The notes beneath the pieces were generated by a model. It had not been told where the DNA came from and did not search any database. It saw nothing but the letters and a program-made list of their open reading frames with translations. Positions 1-8,677 of a stretch of 64,000 bases of DNA are shown piece after piece. The position numbers were made by a program, and so were the translations under genes. Position 1 is the first letter of the stretch. Every line of letters begins with the position of its first letter. This DNA is from Bog-756 sp963753905 (GTDB lineage: Bacteria; Actinomycetota; Acidimicrobiia; Acidimicrobiales; RAAP-2), in the NCBI GenBank assembly GCA_963753905.1, contig CAVWDZ010000001.1, positions 2,914,001 to 2,978,000 of the forward strand, given 5' to 3'.

Positions 1-356
1 TCGGCCTGGCGCAGGTTGGATTCCGACATCTCCCGCCCGCGACTCGCAAAGAATTTCCGGATCCGCTCGACCACCGACTCATCCCGCTCGAGGGGAACGT
101 TCATCACCTCGGCGATGGCGTCACGGGTGATGTCGTCATGGGTCGGGCCGAGCCCCCCGCAGACGATCACGCCGTCACTGCGGGCGAGGGCGGTGCGGAG
201 GGCGAGGACGATCCGGTCGTGATTGTCCCCGACCGCCTGGTGGAACTGCGAGGTCGCTCCCATCGCCGCGAGGTGCTCGCCGAGCCATTGCGAGTTGGTG
301 TCGGCGATCTGCCCGAGAAGCAGCTCGGTGCCCACCGCGACGATCTCGACGCGCAC
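1..356 (-). CDS. cinA: CinA family protein, N-terminal part (cut by window edge)
   Basis: Minus-strand frame opening with a GTG at 356 and running off the left edge, about 118 residues. The N-terminus reads VRVEIVAVGTELLLGQ, followed by a GGLGPTHDD segment; both are typical of the molybdopterin-binding-like domain of CinA (competence/damage-inducible protein; family members act in pyridine-nucleotide salvage). It starts only 7 bp after the pgsA stop, so it belongs to the rimO-pgsA-cinA transcript. The C-terminal amidohydrolase domain, if present, lies outside the window. Family call is firm; the specific enzymatic role is not shown by this fragment. Confidence 0.85.
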   Translation of the reverse strand, partial: MRVEIVAVGTELLLGQIADTNSQWLGEHLAAMGATSQFHQAVGDNHDRIVLALRTALARSDGVIVCGGLGPTHDDITRDAIAEVMNVPLERDESVVERIRKFFASRGREMSESNLRQA

Positions 357-363
357 TGGCCGC

Positions 364-1035
364 TCAGTCGGTCGCGCCGGGAGCGCCGAGCACCCCGGGA
401 CGGTGTCCGTCGTGGATGCTCCCGGTCCGCTCCCGGGCCGCGCGGCGGCCGTCCAGGAAATACTGCGCACCGGTGAAGAGGGTGATTGCCGTTGCCACCC
501 AGATGGCGGCGTCGAGGAGGTGGGTGTGGCCGGCCAGCGGTGGGGCCAGGCACATCCCGATGGCGATGTCCTGGAGCAGCGTCTTGAGCTTGGCCGAGTT
601 GCGGGCCGGGATGGACACGCCGTGCCGGCCGACCACCGAGCGGTAGACGCTCATGGCGATCTCGCGTGCGGCGATCAGGACCACCGGGAACCACCAGACG
701 ATGCCCTTGGCCACGAGGGCGAACAGGGCGCCGAGGACCACCACCTTGTCGGCCAACGGGTCGAGGAAAGCCCCGGAGCGGGTGGTCCCCTGTCGCCGTG
801 CCAGCCAACCGTCGATGCCGTCGGACATCGCCAGCACACCCCCGAAGACGAAGGTGAACCAGCTGGCTCCCCACACCATGATCAGGATGATGACCACCGG
901 GGTCGCCAGCAGGCGGAGCAGGGTGATCCCGTTCGCCGGGGTCAGGAGGGCCGAGGGCCCGAAGGTGGCGGCCGGGGCGATCGTCTCCGACGTTGCGCCG
1001 GCAGGCAGGCCCGGGGTGACCGCACCGCCGCTCAC
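364..1035 (-). CDS. pgsA: CDP-diacylglycerol--glycerol-3-phosphate 3-phosphatidyltransferase
   Basis: 223-residue membrane enzyme of the CDP-alcohol phosphatidyltransferase family, which would make phosphatidylglycerol phosphate from CDP-diacylglycerol and glycerol-3-phosphate. The signature is visible as DGIDGWLARRQG followed by GAFLDPLADK (D-x2-D-G-x2-A-R...G-x3-D-x3-D), and four or more hydrophobic segments surround it. The GTG start at 1035 overlaps the rimO stop (GTGA), implying translational coupling; cinA follows after 7 bp. The rimO-pgsA-cinA order is common in actinobacteria. A related CDP-alcohol transferase with another alcohol acceptor cannot be fully excluded, but gene order favours PgsA. 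Confidence 0.9.
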   Translation of the reverse strand: MSGGAVTPGLPAGATSETIAPAATFGPSALLTPANGITLLRLLATPVVIILIMVWGASWFTFVFGGVLAMSDGIDGWLARRQGTTRSGAFLDPLADKVVVLGALFALVAKGIVWWFPVVLIAAREIAMSVYRSVVGRHGVSIPARNSAKLKTLLQDIAIGMCLAPPLAGHTHLLDAAIWVATAITLFTGAQYFLDGRRAARERTGSIHDGHRPGVLGAPGATD

Positions 1036-2447
1036 CGCCCGCCCCCGACCACGAGAGCCACCGGCTCGGCCACCAGGTCGGGACCGTCCGCGCCGCGCAC
1101 GACGACCTCGGCGAAGCTCCCCACCTCGAGATCGTGGGGAACGGCCACGATGCCGTCGATCTCCGGGGCCTCCCGGTACGACCGGGCCTCTCCCGGGGCG
1201 TCCACCAGCACCTCGATCGTGGACCCGATGAGCTCTTCGCGCCTGGACGCGGTGATCGCGTCCTGGAGCTCGGAGCATTCGCGGATCCGCTCGGCGACCA
1301 GCTCCCCGGCGACCTGCTCGTCGAGATCGGCGGCGTAGGTGCCCGCCTCGTTGCTGAACGGGAAGAACCCGACCCAGTCGAGCCGGGCCTCCTGGATCCA
1401 GGCCAGGAGCTGGTCGTGGTCCCCTTCGGTCTCCCCCGGATAGCCCACGATGAACGACGAGCGGAAGGCCGCTGCCGGCTCGGCGGCCCTGATCGATCGG
1501 ATCCGCTCGAGGAACCGCTCGCCCTCGCCCCAACGGCGCATGCGCTTGAGGAGCGGTCGGGAGACGTGCTGCAGCGAGAGGTCGAAGTAGGGGACACCCG
1601 TGGCGAGCACGGCCTCGACCAGCCGGTCGTCGAGTGTGGACGGATAGAGGTAGAGGAGGCGGGTCCACCGGACCCGTGCGGAGACCGCCGCGACCAGGTC
1701 GACGATGGGCCGGCGCCCGTTCGGCGCCGGTCCGTCGGGACCCGAGCGTGACCCACTGGTCGAACGGTCGAGGGCGAAGGAGGAGAGGTCCTGGGCCACG
1801 AGCACGACCTCGGACAGCGTGCCGTCGGCAGCACCCAGCTGGTCGACCTCGGCCAGGATCGACTGCGCGGTGCGCGAGCGCTGCTTGCCGCGGAAGGAGG
1901 GGATCGCGCAGAAGCCGCAGTTCCGGTCGCATCCCTCGGCGATCTTCACGTACGACCACGGCCTCGCCGACGCGGGCCTCGGGAGGTTCAACAGATCGAA
2001 CGAGGGAGGAACCGTGCCTGCCCCATCGACCGTTCCTCCCGCTGCGCTCCGCCTGCCGAGTACCACCGGGGTGCTCCCCGCCGGCCACGCGGATACGGGC
2101 GGCACGACGATCTGTTCGGGCCTTGCCGTCAGTGGCATGCCGAATGGGGCGACCAGGTCGACTTCGGGCATGGCCTGGGCCAGCTCGTCGCCGTATCGTT
2201 CGGCCATACAGCCGGTGACGACCAGCCGCGCGCCGGCCCCCCGGGCGTCGGCCAGCGAGAGCACGGTGTCGATCGACTCCTTGCGGGCAGCCTCGATGAA
2301 CGCGCAGGTGTTGACCACCACGAGGTCCGCCTCCTCGGGGGAGTCCGCCGCCTCTAGGCCGTCCACGGTAAGGATCCCGACAAGCTTGTCCGAATCGACC
2401 TGGTTCTTCGGGCACCCCAACGTCTCGATCCAGTACCGCTCGGCCAC
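1032..2447 (-). CDS. rimO: Ribosomal protein S12 methylthiotransferase RimO
   Basis: 471 residues. The N-terminal UPF0004 domain starts with ERYWIETLGCPKNQVDSDKL and carries further cysteines (NTCAF, GCMAERYG) for the auxiliary Fe-S cluster. The radical-SAM motif is CDRNCGFC (CxxxCxxC), and a TRAM-like beta domain closes the protein. It would add a methylthio group to an aspartate of ribosomal protein S12. The GTG start at 2447 is supported by a TAGATT -10 box ending 6 nt upstream, so the mRNA is probably leaderless. The region around residues 135-150 (position about 2000-2090) has a Pro/Gly-rich insertion. MiaB is the main alternative, but the ETLGCPKN start and the pgsA neighbour favour RimO. 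Confidence 0.92.
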   Translation of the reverse strand: MAERYWIETLGCPKNQVDSDKLVGILTVDGLEAADSPEEADLVVVNTCAFIEAARKESIDTVLSLADARGAGARLVVTGCMAERYGDELAQAMPEVDLVAPFGMPLTARPEQIVVPPVSAWPAGSTPVVLGRRSAAGGTVDGAGTVPPSFDLLNLPRPASARPWSYVKIAEGCDRNCGFCAIPSFRGKQRSRTAQSILAEVDQLGAADGTLSEVVLVAQDLSSFALDRSTSGSRSGPDGPAPNGRRPIVDLVAAVSARVRWTRLLYLYPSTLDDRLVEAVLATGVPYFDLSLQHVSRPLLKRMRRWGEGERFLERIRSIRAAEPAAAFRSSFIVGYPGETEGDHDQLLAWIQEARLDWVGFFPFSNEAGTYAADLDEQVAGELVAERIRECSELQDAITASRREELIGSTIEVLVDAPGEARSYREAPEIDGIVAVPHDLEVGSFAEVVVRGADGPDLVAEPVALVVGGGR

Positions 2448-2453
2448 CAGGAC

Positions 2454-2459
2454 AATCTA
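2454..2459 (-). promoter_or_regulatory. -10 box of leaderless rimO transcript
   Basis: TAGATT (read on the minus strand) ends 6 nt before the GTG of rimO. This matches the actinobacterial TANNNT -10 and leaves no room for a 5' leader. Confidence 0.6.
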
Positions 2460-2593
2460 CCGGCGGGATCGACGCGCCCGGCGAACAGGGGGGGTCGAGC
2501 GCACGGTGGCGTTCGGGATTGGTCGTAGTTGCCGGGATGCGGACGCCTGGACCGGTCCCGCCCCGTCGCACGCAGGGCCAGGACCGGAACGAG

Positions 2594-2682
2594 CGGAGAG
2601 GGAGGGATTTGAACCCTCGGACCCAGTTACCCAGGTCAACTCATTAGCAGTGAGTCCGATTCGGCCGCTCTCGCACCTCTCC
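2594..2682 (-). tRNA. tRNA-Ser(GCU)
   Basis: 89-nt class II tRNA on the minus strand. The acceptor pairs GGAGAGG (2682-2676) with CCTCTCC (2601-2595), with G as discriminator. The anticodon arm reads GGACTCACTGCTAATGAG with anticodon GCT, followed by a long variable arm and the T-loop GGTTCAAATCC. It decodes AGC/AGU serine codons. CCA is not encoded. The 3' end faces rimO. Confidence 0.95.
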
Positions 2683-2902
2683 TTGCCTCCTCAGCCTATA
2701 TTCGGCCCAAATTTTCCGTAGTGGGGCAATGGACCAAGACCACGAGGCGACCCAAGGGTACCGGAACCTCTAGCCGCCAGGGCCACGCAACCTGGCAGGG
2801 GCGCGTCGTTCCTCGATACCGATCGGACGACGGGACAACCACGACGGCCGCCGTTGCAGGTCCCGTTCTCGCAGCTGGCTGGCCTGGAGCGATTGGCGAA
2901 CC

Positions 2903-5284
2903 CTACAGCGGTTGTCCACCCCTTGATCCGAAGAACTTGGCGTCGCCATAAGCGAAGATGCCACCGTCAGCGGCGACCAGCCAGTAGCCGTGGCCGTCGG
3001 GTGTAGACGCCATGCCGACAACCGGCTCATTGAGGATCAAGGCCCCAGCCGAGCCGTGGAATCCGGCATCGCCGAAGGAGAAGATTCCACCATCGGAGGC
3101 AACCAACCAGTAGCCCTGGCCGTCAGATGTAGGGGCCATGCCCACCACCGGTTTGTTCAGGTGGATATTGCCGGTCGAACCGTGGAATCCGGCATCGCCG
3201 AAGGAGAAGATGCCACCATCGGAGGCGACCAACCAGTAGCCGTGGCCGTCAGGGGTGGACGCCATGCCCACCACGGGTTTGTTCAGGTGGATATTGCCGG
3301 TCGAACCGTAGAACTTGGCGTCACCGAAGGAGAAGACGCCACCATCGGAGGCCACCAACCAGTAGCCGTGGCCGTCAGGTGTGGACGCCATGGCCACCAC
3401 CGGCTCGTTCAACACCAGATTGCCGGTCGAACCGTGGAATCCGGCATCGCCGAACGAGAAGATGCCGCCATCGGAGGCGACCAACCAGTAGCCGTGGCCG
3501 TCAGGGGTGGACGCCATGCCCACCACCGGTTTGTTCAGGTGGATATTGCCGGTCGAACCGTAGAACGCGGCATCTCCGTAAGAGAAGATGCCGCCATCTG
3601 ATCCAGCTATCCGATATCCCTGTCCACTCTTGCTTGCGGCCATTGCAACCGCAATTGGCGAGAATGGGGATGGGACGTACGGAACGCTCGACGCACTCGG
3701 AAACGCGGGTCCCATCGGAGTGTTTCCGGCGGCATTGCCGGTCAGCTGCTGATCGTGGTGGAATTGGGGCCACGCACCCTGGCCATGCATGTCTGGGTCT
3801 CCGGGGACCGAGGCCACATAGTGCTGGATCACCCCATAATCCCCGGCATAGCTGTACCCAGCAAGAGTGATTCCGATTTGTCCGTCCGGGTCGTTGGTGA
3901 TCAACGGGGAGTTCTGAAACCCGTATCCCTGCCCAAGAGTACCGAGAAGGCTCCCGGATCTACCGTCAAAGATCTGAACGCCGACGGTGGTGGGGACGAT
4001 CAGATCCTGATAGCCCTGGCCACTCAAGTCCGCAGTGGTGATCGAACCGATGACGCCGCCGGCTGTTGGTTGCGACCATTCGACCGCACCATTGGCACCG
4101 TTCAAGACGTACACGGTGCCACTGAACGTGTCCGGCGATGTTGTGCCTTCGACCACCTGGAGGGATCCGTTACCCAGAACGTCGGCAAGGGCAGGGCTGG
4201 AGGTGGTGTCCCCGTCCAGCTTGGTGATCCACCGCTGGGCACAGTTGCCGCCATTCACCGGCGACATGGCCACGACGGCATCAGTATCGGCGCCTGGTTG
4301 ACCCTGGCTTCCGTAATAGTCGCTCGTGCCGGACACGATGCCGGTAGCCGAGTTGGCAAGGAACGGGCCGACCGCTGGCGACGAACTGATCGCCTCGTCC
4401 GTGGTGAATTGGCACACCACACCCCCGTTCGGGTACTGCTGGCCCGCATTTCCACTTTGCAGAATCACCCGGACGTGACCACCCTGGCTGTACTGCTGTC
4501 CAAACAACTCGCCAGCCGTTGTGCCGATCCCCTCGATCACTTCGTTCTGACCCGTTCCGAACAGGTCGGCGATGGCTGGAGTTGACACCTCTGTATCGCC
4601 GGAGAACCAGGGGTTCCACCCAGGGAGGACGACGCCGTTTGCTGCGTTCAGTGCGAGTTGAACCTGGCCGAGAGATCCTGCGGTGACCGCCGTCTGCCCC
4701 TGTAATTCGCCGACCGACATCGACGCGGCTACTCCTGCGGTTCGTGTCGGATCGGACGGAGGATTGGTCGGGGCGACATACCAGACCTGTCCTCCGAACT
4801 GGTTCAGAGCCCAATAGCCACCAGAGGTGGGCTGGGTGGAATTGCCGATTCCTATGTAGACGGTTCCACCAACGGGTGACACGCTGGGTGAGGAATCGAT
4901 CGGAATCCCCCCGTCGTAGACCGGCCACCCAGGGATGGGTGATCCTGTTTGCAGGTTGTAGGCCAGCGCATGGCCCGCCCGGTCGCCCACGACCACAGCC
5001 GCATGACCTTGCAGATTCACCTCGTTTGGAGAGGATCTCACGATGGGATTGCCACCGTCGTTCGGGTTGCCGTTCTGACCATTCATGGTCTGGCTCCACG
5101 CAAGAGCAAAACTGGGTGTCGATGCGTGCGGGACGGTGGGAGCACCCGTGGCGGGGGCTGCCGCGACCACCGCAGAAGCGGTCAGTGCCACAAGGGCCAA
5201 ACCGGCTGCGGACAGCGACGGTAACCAATTCCGCCTGTAACGACGCCGGAAATCGGACCTCGACCCACTCGCTCTGCTCAACAC
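2903..5284 (-). CDS. Secreted FG-GAP / 42-residue-repeat surface protein (paralogue 1)
   Basis: 793 residues. Basic N-terminus (RRRYRRNW) then a hydrophobic stretch ending near ATGAP, a signal peptide or anchor. Residues about 50-540 show FG-GAP/VCBS-like blades (DLFGTGQNEVIEG, DVLGNGSLQVVEG, DLSGQGYQDLIVP) and end with WPQFHHDQQLTG, a motif often found at the close of such propellers. Residues about 556-793 are five full and one partial 42-residue repeats of the type GYWLVASDGGIFSFGDAGFH. The start is set at GTG 5284 because AAGGGAG lies about 5 nt upstream; an in-frame GTG at 5299 is possible. A second propeller formed by the C-terminal repeats is inference. The function is unknown. Paralogues lie at 12656-15187 and 25544-26836. 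Confidence 0.75.
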   Translation of the reverse strand: MLSRASGSRSDFRRRYRRNWLPSLSAAGLALVALTASAVVAAAPATGAPTVPHASTPSFALAWSQTMNGQNGNPNDGGNPIVRSSPNEVNLQGHAAVVVGDRAGHALAYNLQTGSPIPGWPVYDGGIPIDSSPSVSPVGGTVYIGIGNSTQPTSGGYWALNQFGGQVWYVAPTNPPSDPTRTAGVAASMSVGELQGQTAVTAGSLGQVQLALNAANGVVLPGWNPWFSGDTEVSTPAIADLFGTGQNEVIEGIGTTAGELFGQQYSQGGHVRVILQSGNAGQQYPNGGVVCQFTTDEAISSSPAVGPFLANSATGIVSGTSDYYGSQGQPGADTDAVVAMSPVNGGNCAQRWITKLDGDTTSSPALADVLGNGSLQVVEGTTSPDTFSGTVYVLNGANGAVEWSQPTAGGVIGSITTADLSGQGYQDLIVPTTVGVQIFDGRSGSLLGTLGQGYGFQNSPLITNDPDGQIGITLAGYSYAGDYGVIQHYVASVPGDPDMHGQGAWPQFHHDQQLTGNAAGNTPMGPAFPSASSVPYVPSPFSPIAVAMAASKSGQGYRIAGSDGGIFSYGDAAFYGSTGNIHLNKPVVGMASTPDGHGYWLVASDGGIFSFGDAGFHGSTGNLVLNEPVVAMASTPDGHGYWLVASDGGVFSFGDAKFYGSTGNIHLNKPVVGMASTPDGHGYWLVASDGGIFSFGDAGFHGSTGNIHLNKPVVGMAPTSDGQGYWLVASDGGIFSFGDAGFHGSAGALILNEPVVGMASTPDGHGYWLVAADGGIFAYGDAKFFGSRGGQPL
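2906..3619 (-). repeat. 126-bp coding tandem repeats (42 aa), 5.7 units
   Basis: Six GY(W/R) units in paralogue 1; each 42-residue unit contains DGG(I/V)FS(F/Y)GDA, then GSTGN, LN(K/E)PVV and MASTPDGH. The last unit is cut after 28 residues at FGSRGGQPL. The units are highly alike at the DNA level. Confidence 0.9.
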
Positions 5285-5359
5285 GACACTCCCTTCCACC
5301 CCTCCACGGGACGTATAGACAGAGCACTCCGTAGGAACCTATCGGCCTTGTGGCGTTTG

Positions 5360-6407
5360 GCCTTCGATCGAGTTCGACCGGGTCGCCGTCCTGGTCGGTG
5401 TAGAAGCCCCAGTAGCGGTACTCGAGGCTCGGGAACAGGCTGTGCTGGACGCCGGGGTGGAGAGGCTCCCGTCGCACGATCAGCCGGGTGCCAGTTGGCC
5501 AATCGGGCAATTCGACCAGGTCGGTGAGCTCGACGACCGCGGCCCCTTCCCGGTTCTCTCCGTTCTGTTTGACGGCCTGGTGCCAGAGCTCTTCGAACCC
5601 CAGGGTGTCGAAAATTGCCTGGTGGATCTGGGCATTCGAGCGGCACACCACCGAGAACCCGACGTTCCTCCTCCGACAGGCGGCCACGAAGCCCTCGGTG
5701 CAGCCCGCCGAGTCGGCCCGGATCACGATCGTGCGCTCGACGAGCGTGGGGCCGTCACCCGGGTGGTGTCCAACCGCAATCGCCTCGGGCAGCTGGGCGA
5801 TGGCATCGTCGAGGACCACGATGTGGTCGCTCACGGTGTTGGCCCCGGCGTTGCCGGGACGGAGCATCCCGGCAAGGGCCTCACCGGTGCAGTCGCAGAA
5901 GCACAACAACGGATGGAATCCGAAGCCACCTTTGTAGTTCGGTCCGGTCAGTTCCTTGTTCTCCGAGTGGACCTGGATGAGGGAGGCGTCGATGTCCAGA
6001 TAGATCGGACCCTTGCCCTTGGTGACGCCGGTTCGACGCCACACCTCGGAGCGGACCTCGGCGAACCCGGCGGCGATGGCGCCCCGCACCTCCGGGGTGA
6101 TCTCGTGGAAGGTCCGGTACACCGTCGAGTCAGATGGAACCTGTCCGAACAGGTCGCCCTGGGCCCGGAGGTGTTCGATGTCGGCGCAGTTCTCGCCCCC
6201 GCCGGCCAGCATCAGCGCGCTCTGGACGAGGACCTTGCCCCGGTCGTGGATCGGGGCCCGCTCACCCGAAATGGGGATGCGGGCAGACAGGTGCTCACCG
6301 AGCGCCATCCGGTCGGCAAAATCCCCCAATGCGTGGAGTCCGACATGGCCGACGACCTGGTCGCCTCCGGATTCCACAACGACGGGACGCGTGCTGGTAG
6401 TTTCCAT
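5360..6407 (-). mobile_element. Truncated IS1380-family transposase gene
   Basis: From ATG 6407 the frame encodes about 350 residues resembling the N-terminal two-thirds of an IS1380-type DDE transposase: DKGKVLVQSALMLAGGGE-like helical region (actual text RGKVLVQSALMLAGGGE), DIDASLIQVHSENKE with the first catalytic Asp, FHPLLCFCDCTGE, RPGNAGANT and VIRADSAGC with the second Asp. Similarity stops at about 5360 after DGDPVELD; after this point the frame only runs on by chance into the upstream part of the repeat-protein gene. The C-terminal region with the catalytic Glu is missing, so the gene is inactive. The break lies about 75 bp upstream of the start of paralogue 1, so the element now supplies part of that gene's upstream region. 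Confidence 0.8.
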
Positions 6408-6926
6408 TTCGTAGGTGCCCTTCTTGTTCTGGTTGCTGGTGACTTCGCAATCGTCAGAATCCCAGATGGGAAGGGCACGTACGCGGATACGCGGAGTTCA
6501 GGTCATACGGCTCCGTGACTGATCGGAGTTAGCCGTTGGGCGCAGATCCGGTTCGCTCCGCCCAGTCAGATGATCGTATGAGCTGACCGGGCCGTATCCG
6601 CGAATAGGGGCGCTCGGCAGGAGAATCGTTGCTGTCGCGGCAAACAGGCAACAGTGCCGTCCCGTCGTGGGGATTCTGAGCCTCCAGCCTGGGCACCGAC
6701 CCTGAGACGGGAACCGTCTCGGCGAGGAGTCCACGACGCCTCTGCTCCCAGCGGCATTCCGCCAGAGCGCCGTTTGGCCGTCTCCTCGCATGTCCTCGTC
6801 ACGGCCCAGTGACCTGGAATTGCGCAGTCAGCCACTTCGGCTGGTCGAGTTCACTGTTCGCCGGCGGGGTGGGTACTTGACCGCCTGAGGGCATGTGCGT
6901 TCGAGGCGCCGGATCGGCGATCTCAC
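6408..6926. other. Intergenic region upstream of the IS1380 remnant
   Basis: About 520 bp without a convincing gene; small open frames here have no recognisable motif or codon bias. The only structure seen is an imperfect inverted repeat (6482-6510 and 6574-6602). Confidence 0.5.
6482..6602. repeat. Imperfect 29-bp inverted repeat next to the transposase remnant
   Basis: Bases 6482-6510, reverse-complemented, align without gaps to 6574-6602. They share CGTATG.-CTGA and a perfect 10-mer CGTATCCGCG, with 22 of 29 matches by my count and a 63-bp spacer. It may mark a terminal repeat of the mobile element or a regulatory hairpin. Confidence 0.45.
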
Positions 6927-7013
6927 GTGCCCGACGTGACTTGTCCGAGACCCCGATCGTTCGAAGTGTGCGTCCTGTCGCATGCCGTACGCGTCAGCTA
7001 CGGTGCTGCGTCA

Positions 7014-8627
7014 ATGCCGGTGGATCACGATGCTGCTCAGGATCAGCTGCCTGACACCGACCTGCTACAACGAACACGAGGGGGGGCAGAGCGCCGAGCC
7101 GGCACCGAACCACTCATGGGCCAGCTCAGAGCCGCCTGGAGACTCGGCTGCATCGCCGCGGTGGCCCAGGCCGTCGGCCTCATTGCATGGAGCTGGCATC
7201 TCTATACACGATTCGATTTGACGAGCGATTTTGCCACCTTCAGTCAGGCCTGGCAGCAGATCGGCACTGGGAACCTGAACCCCCGTGAAACGACCTTTGC
7301 CTATTTCTATCCCCATTACGGCTATCCCTTCTGGCAGAGCCACTTCGAACTCGTGATGTGGCCGCTCGCATTGCTCCACGTCATATCTCCCTCCACGTTC
7401 ACCCTCCTCGTTCTTCAAGACCTGGCACTCGCCGGTATCTCCCTCCTGGCATTCCGCTTCGGCCTCGAGCTCCTCCAGCGACAGTGGCCGTCGACCATTC
7501 GATGGGGAACCGTCGTTGGGGGTGGTCTTCTTGTCGCACTTCTGGTCAACCCATGGATTTATTGGACTGCCTCATTCGACTTTCATCTTCAACCGATTGC
7601 GATTCTCTTCCTTTTGGCCTGCGGACGGGACCTGTGGAACGGTCGCCGACGGACGTGGTGGTGGGCTGCGGCAGTTCTCGCTTGCGGTGACGTCGCAGCC
7701 TCGTACCTCATCGGGTTGGGCCTATCGGCCGTTATCTCCGGCCGCCCAACCCGCCGTCAGGGCTCTGCACTTGTGGGTGCCGGGGTAGTGTGGATCCTCT
7801 TCATCGTAGCCATTGGATCGGGCAAGGGATCGAGCCTCGCCGGCAATTACGGATACCTTGCGCACGTTTCAGGCGGAACTGGGATCGGCGCTACGTTTTC
7901 CGTTCTCTGGGGAATTGCGCATCACCCAACTGGAGTCTTTGACGTCCTTCGTTCGCGACGGGACGATATATTGAAATTTGTCTGGTCCTCCGGAACGATC
8001 GGGTTCTTCTCCGCCATTGGACTGGGGATTACCTCAGTCGTCATCATTCCAAACGCTCTCAACCAGTCACCCGTCTTCATCGGTGCCGCCGCCGCATTCC
8101 AGAATCTCGCTGCAGTCGTCTTCCTCCTCGTCGGTGCGGTCACCTTCCTCACATGGATCGTTCGCCGGGGGAGATACGGGCCAGCATTGGTGTGGATCTT
8201 TGGATTGATCGCATTACTTCAGATCCTGTCGGCAAGCCACCTCTGGATACCGAGGATCGCTCCAATGTTTCTCAAAGTGAACCAATCGACTGCGCAGGAC
8301 CTGACTACAGTCCTCTCGCGAACTGATCCTCACGCCGAGGTCATCGCATCGCAAGGAACGATCGGCAGATTCGGTGCCCGCAAGTCCGTCTACCCGTACC
8401 TCAACTCGTTTGCAGACGGCCAGACGATCCCGATCGACTCGCGCCAGGTTGTGTTCGTCTTCGTTCCACATCAAGGCATCGAGGCTGCCACTCCCGAAGA
8501 AACGGAAGCCGCCATCAACGTGGTGAGAAGCGACCTCCATGCCACACCGATCCTTGCGACATCCAACGTCACAGCATTTGCGTGGAACCCGCCCCACGGG
8601 GTCACTTCAGTCCACTTTCCACGGTGA
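7014..8627 (+). CDS. DUF2079-family polytopic membrane protein
   Basis: 537 residues from ATG 7014; an in-frame GTG at 6927 and an ATG at 7116 are alternatives, and none has a clear ribosome binding site. A first membrane helix (about residues 40-60) is followed by RFDLTSDFATFSQAWQQ, the Asp-containing extracytoplasmic loop typical of DUF2079 proteins, which resemble GT-C polyprenyl-phosphate-sugar glycosyltransferases. Roughly ten hydrophobic segments follow, then a soluble C-terminal domain (about 440-537). It is probably an integral membrane sugar transferase or related protein; donor and acceptor are unknown. It lies in a lower-GC stretch with two other GT-C-like genes. It converges with the next gene. 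Confidence 0.7.
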   Translation: MPVDHDAAQDQLPDTDLLQRTRGGAERRAGTEPLMGQLRAAWRLGCIAAVAQAVGLIAWSWHLYTRFDLTSDFATFSQAWQQIGTGNLNPRETTFAYFYPHYGYPFWQSHFELVMWPLALLHVISPSTFTLLVLQDLALAGISLLAFRFGLELLQRQWPSTIRWGTVVGGGLLVALLVNPWIYWTASFDFHLQPIAILFLLACGRDLWNGRRRTWWWAAAVLACGDVAASYLIGLGLSAVISGRPTRRQGSALVGAGVVWILFIVAIGSGKGSSLAGNYGYLAHVSGGTGIGATFSVLWGIAHHPTGVFDVLRSRRDDILKFVWSSGTIGFFSAIGLGITSVVIIPNALNQSPVFIGAAAAFQNLAAVVFLLVGAVTFLTWIVRRGRYGPALVWIFGLIALLQILSASHLWIPRIAPMFLKVNQSTAQDLTTVLSRTDPHAEVIASQGTIGRFGARKSVYPYLNSFADGQTIPIDSRQVVFVFVPHQGIEAATPEETEAAINVVRSDLHATPILATSNVTAFAWNPPHGVTSVHFPR

Positions 8628-8677
8628 TTCCGGCCCACGCGGGACAGGTAGTCATGCCCCTGGGCACTGCGCCGAGG

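Noticed and set aside
364..2571. 735-codon frame across rimO and pgsA
   Set aside because: Only the pgsA part (to 1035) is coding in this phase; the rest shadows rimO.
2457..2639. Short frame antisense/along the tRNA-Ser with TGSEGSNPSLSARSG
   Set aside because: This is the well-known false protein produced by reading through a tRNA T-arm.
2906..3619. Tandem repeats as CRISPR or minisatellite
   Set aside because: The 126-bp period keeps one open frame with conserved residues and has no repeat/spacer alternation; the same holds at 12827-13579 and 25547-26254.
4281..6407. 708-codon frame as one protein
   Set aside because: Only the first 350 codons are transposase-like; the rest is an out-of-phase reading of the repeat-protein gene.
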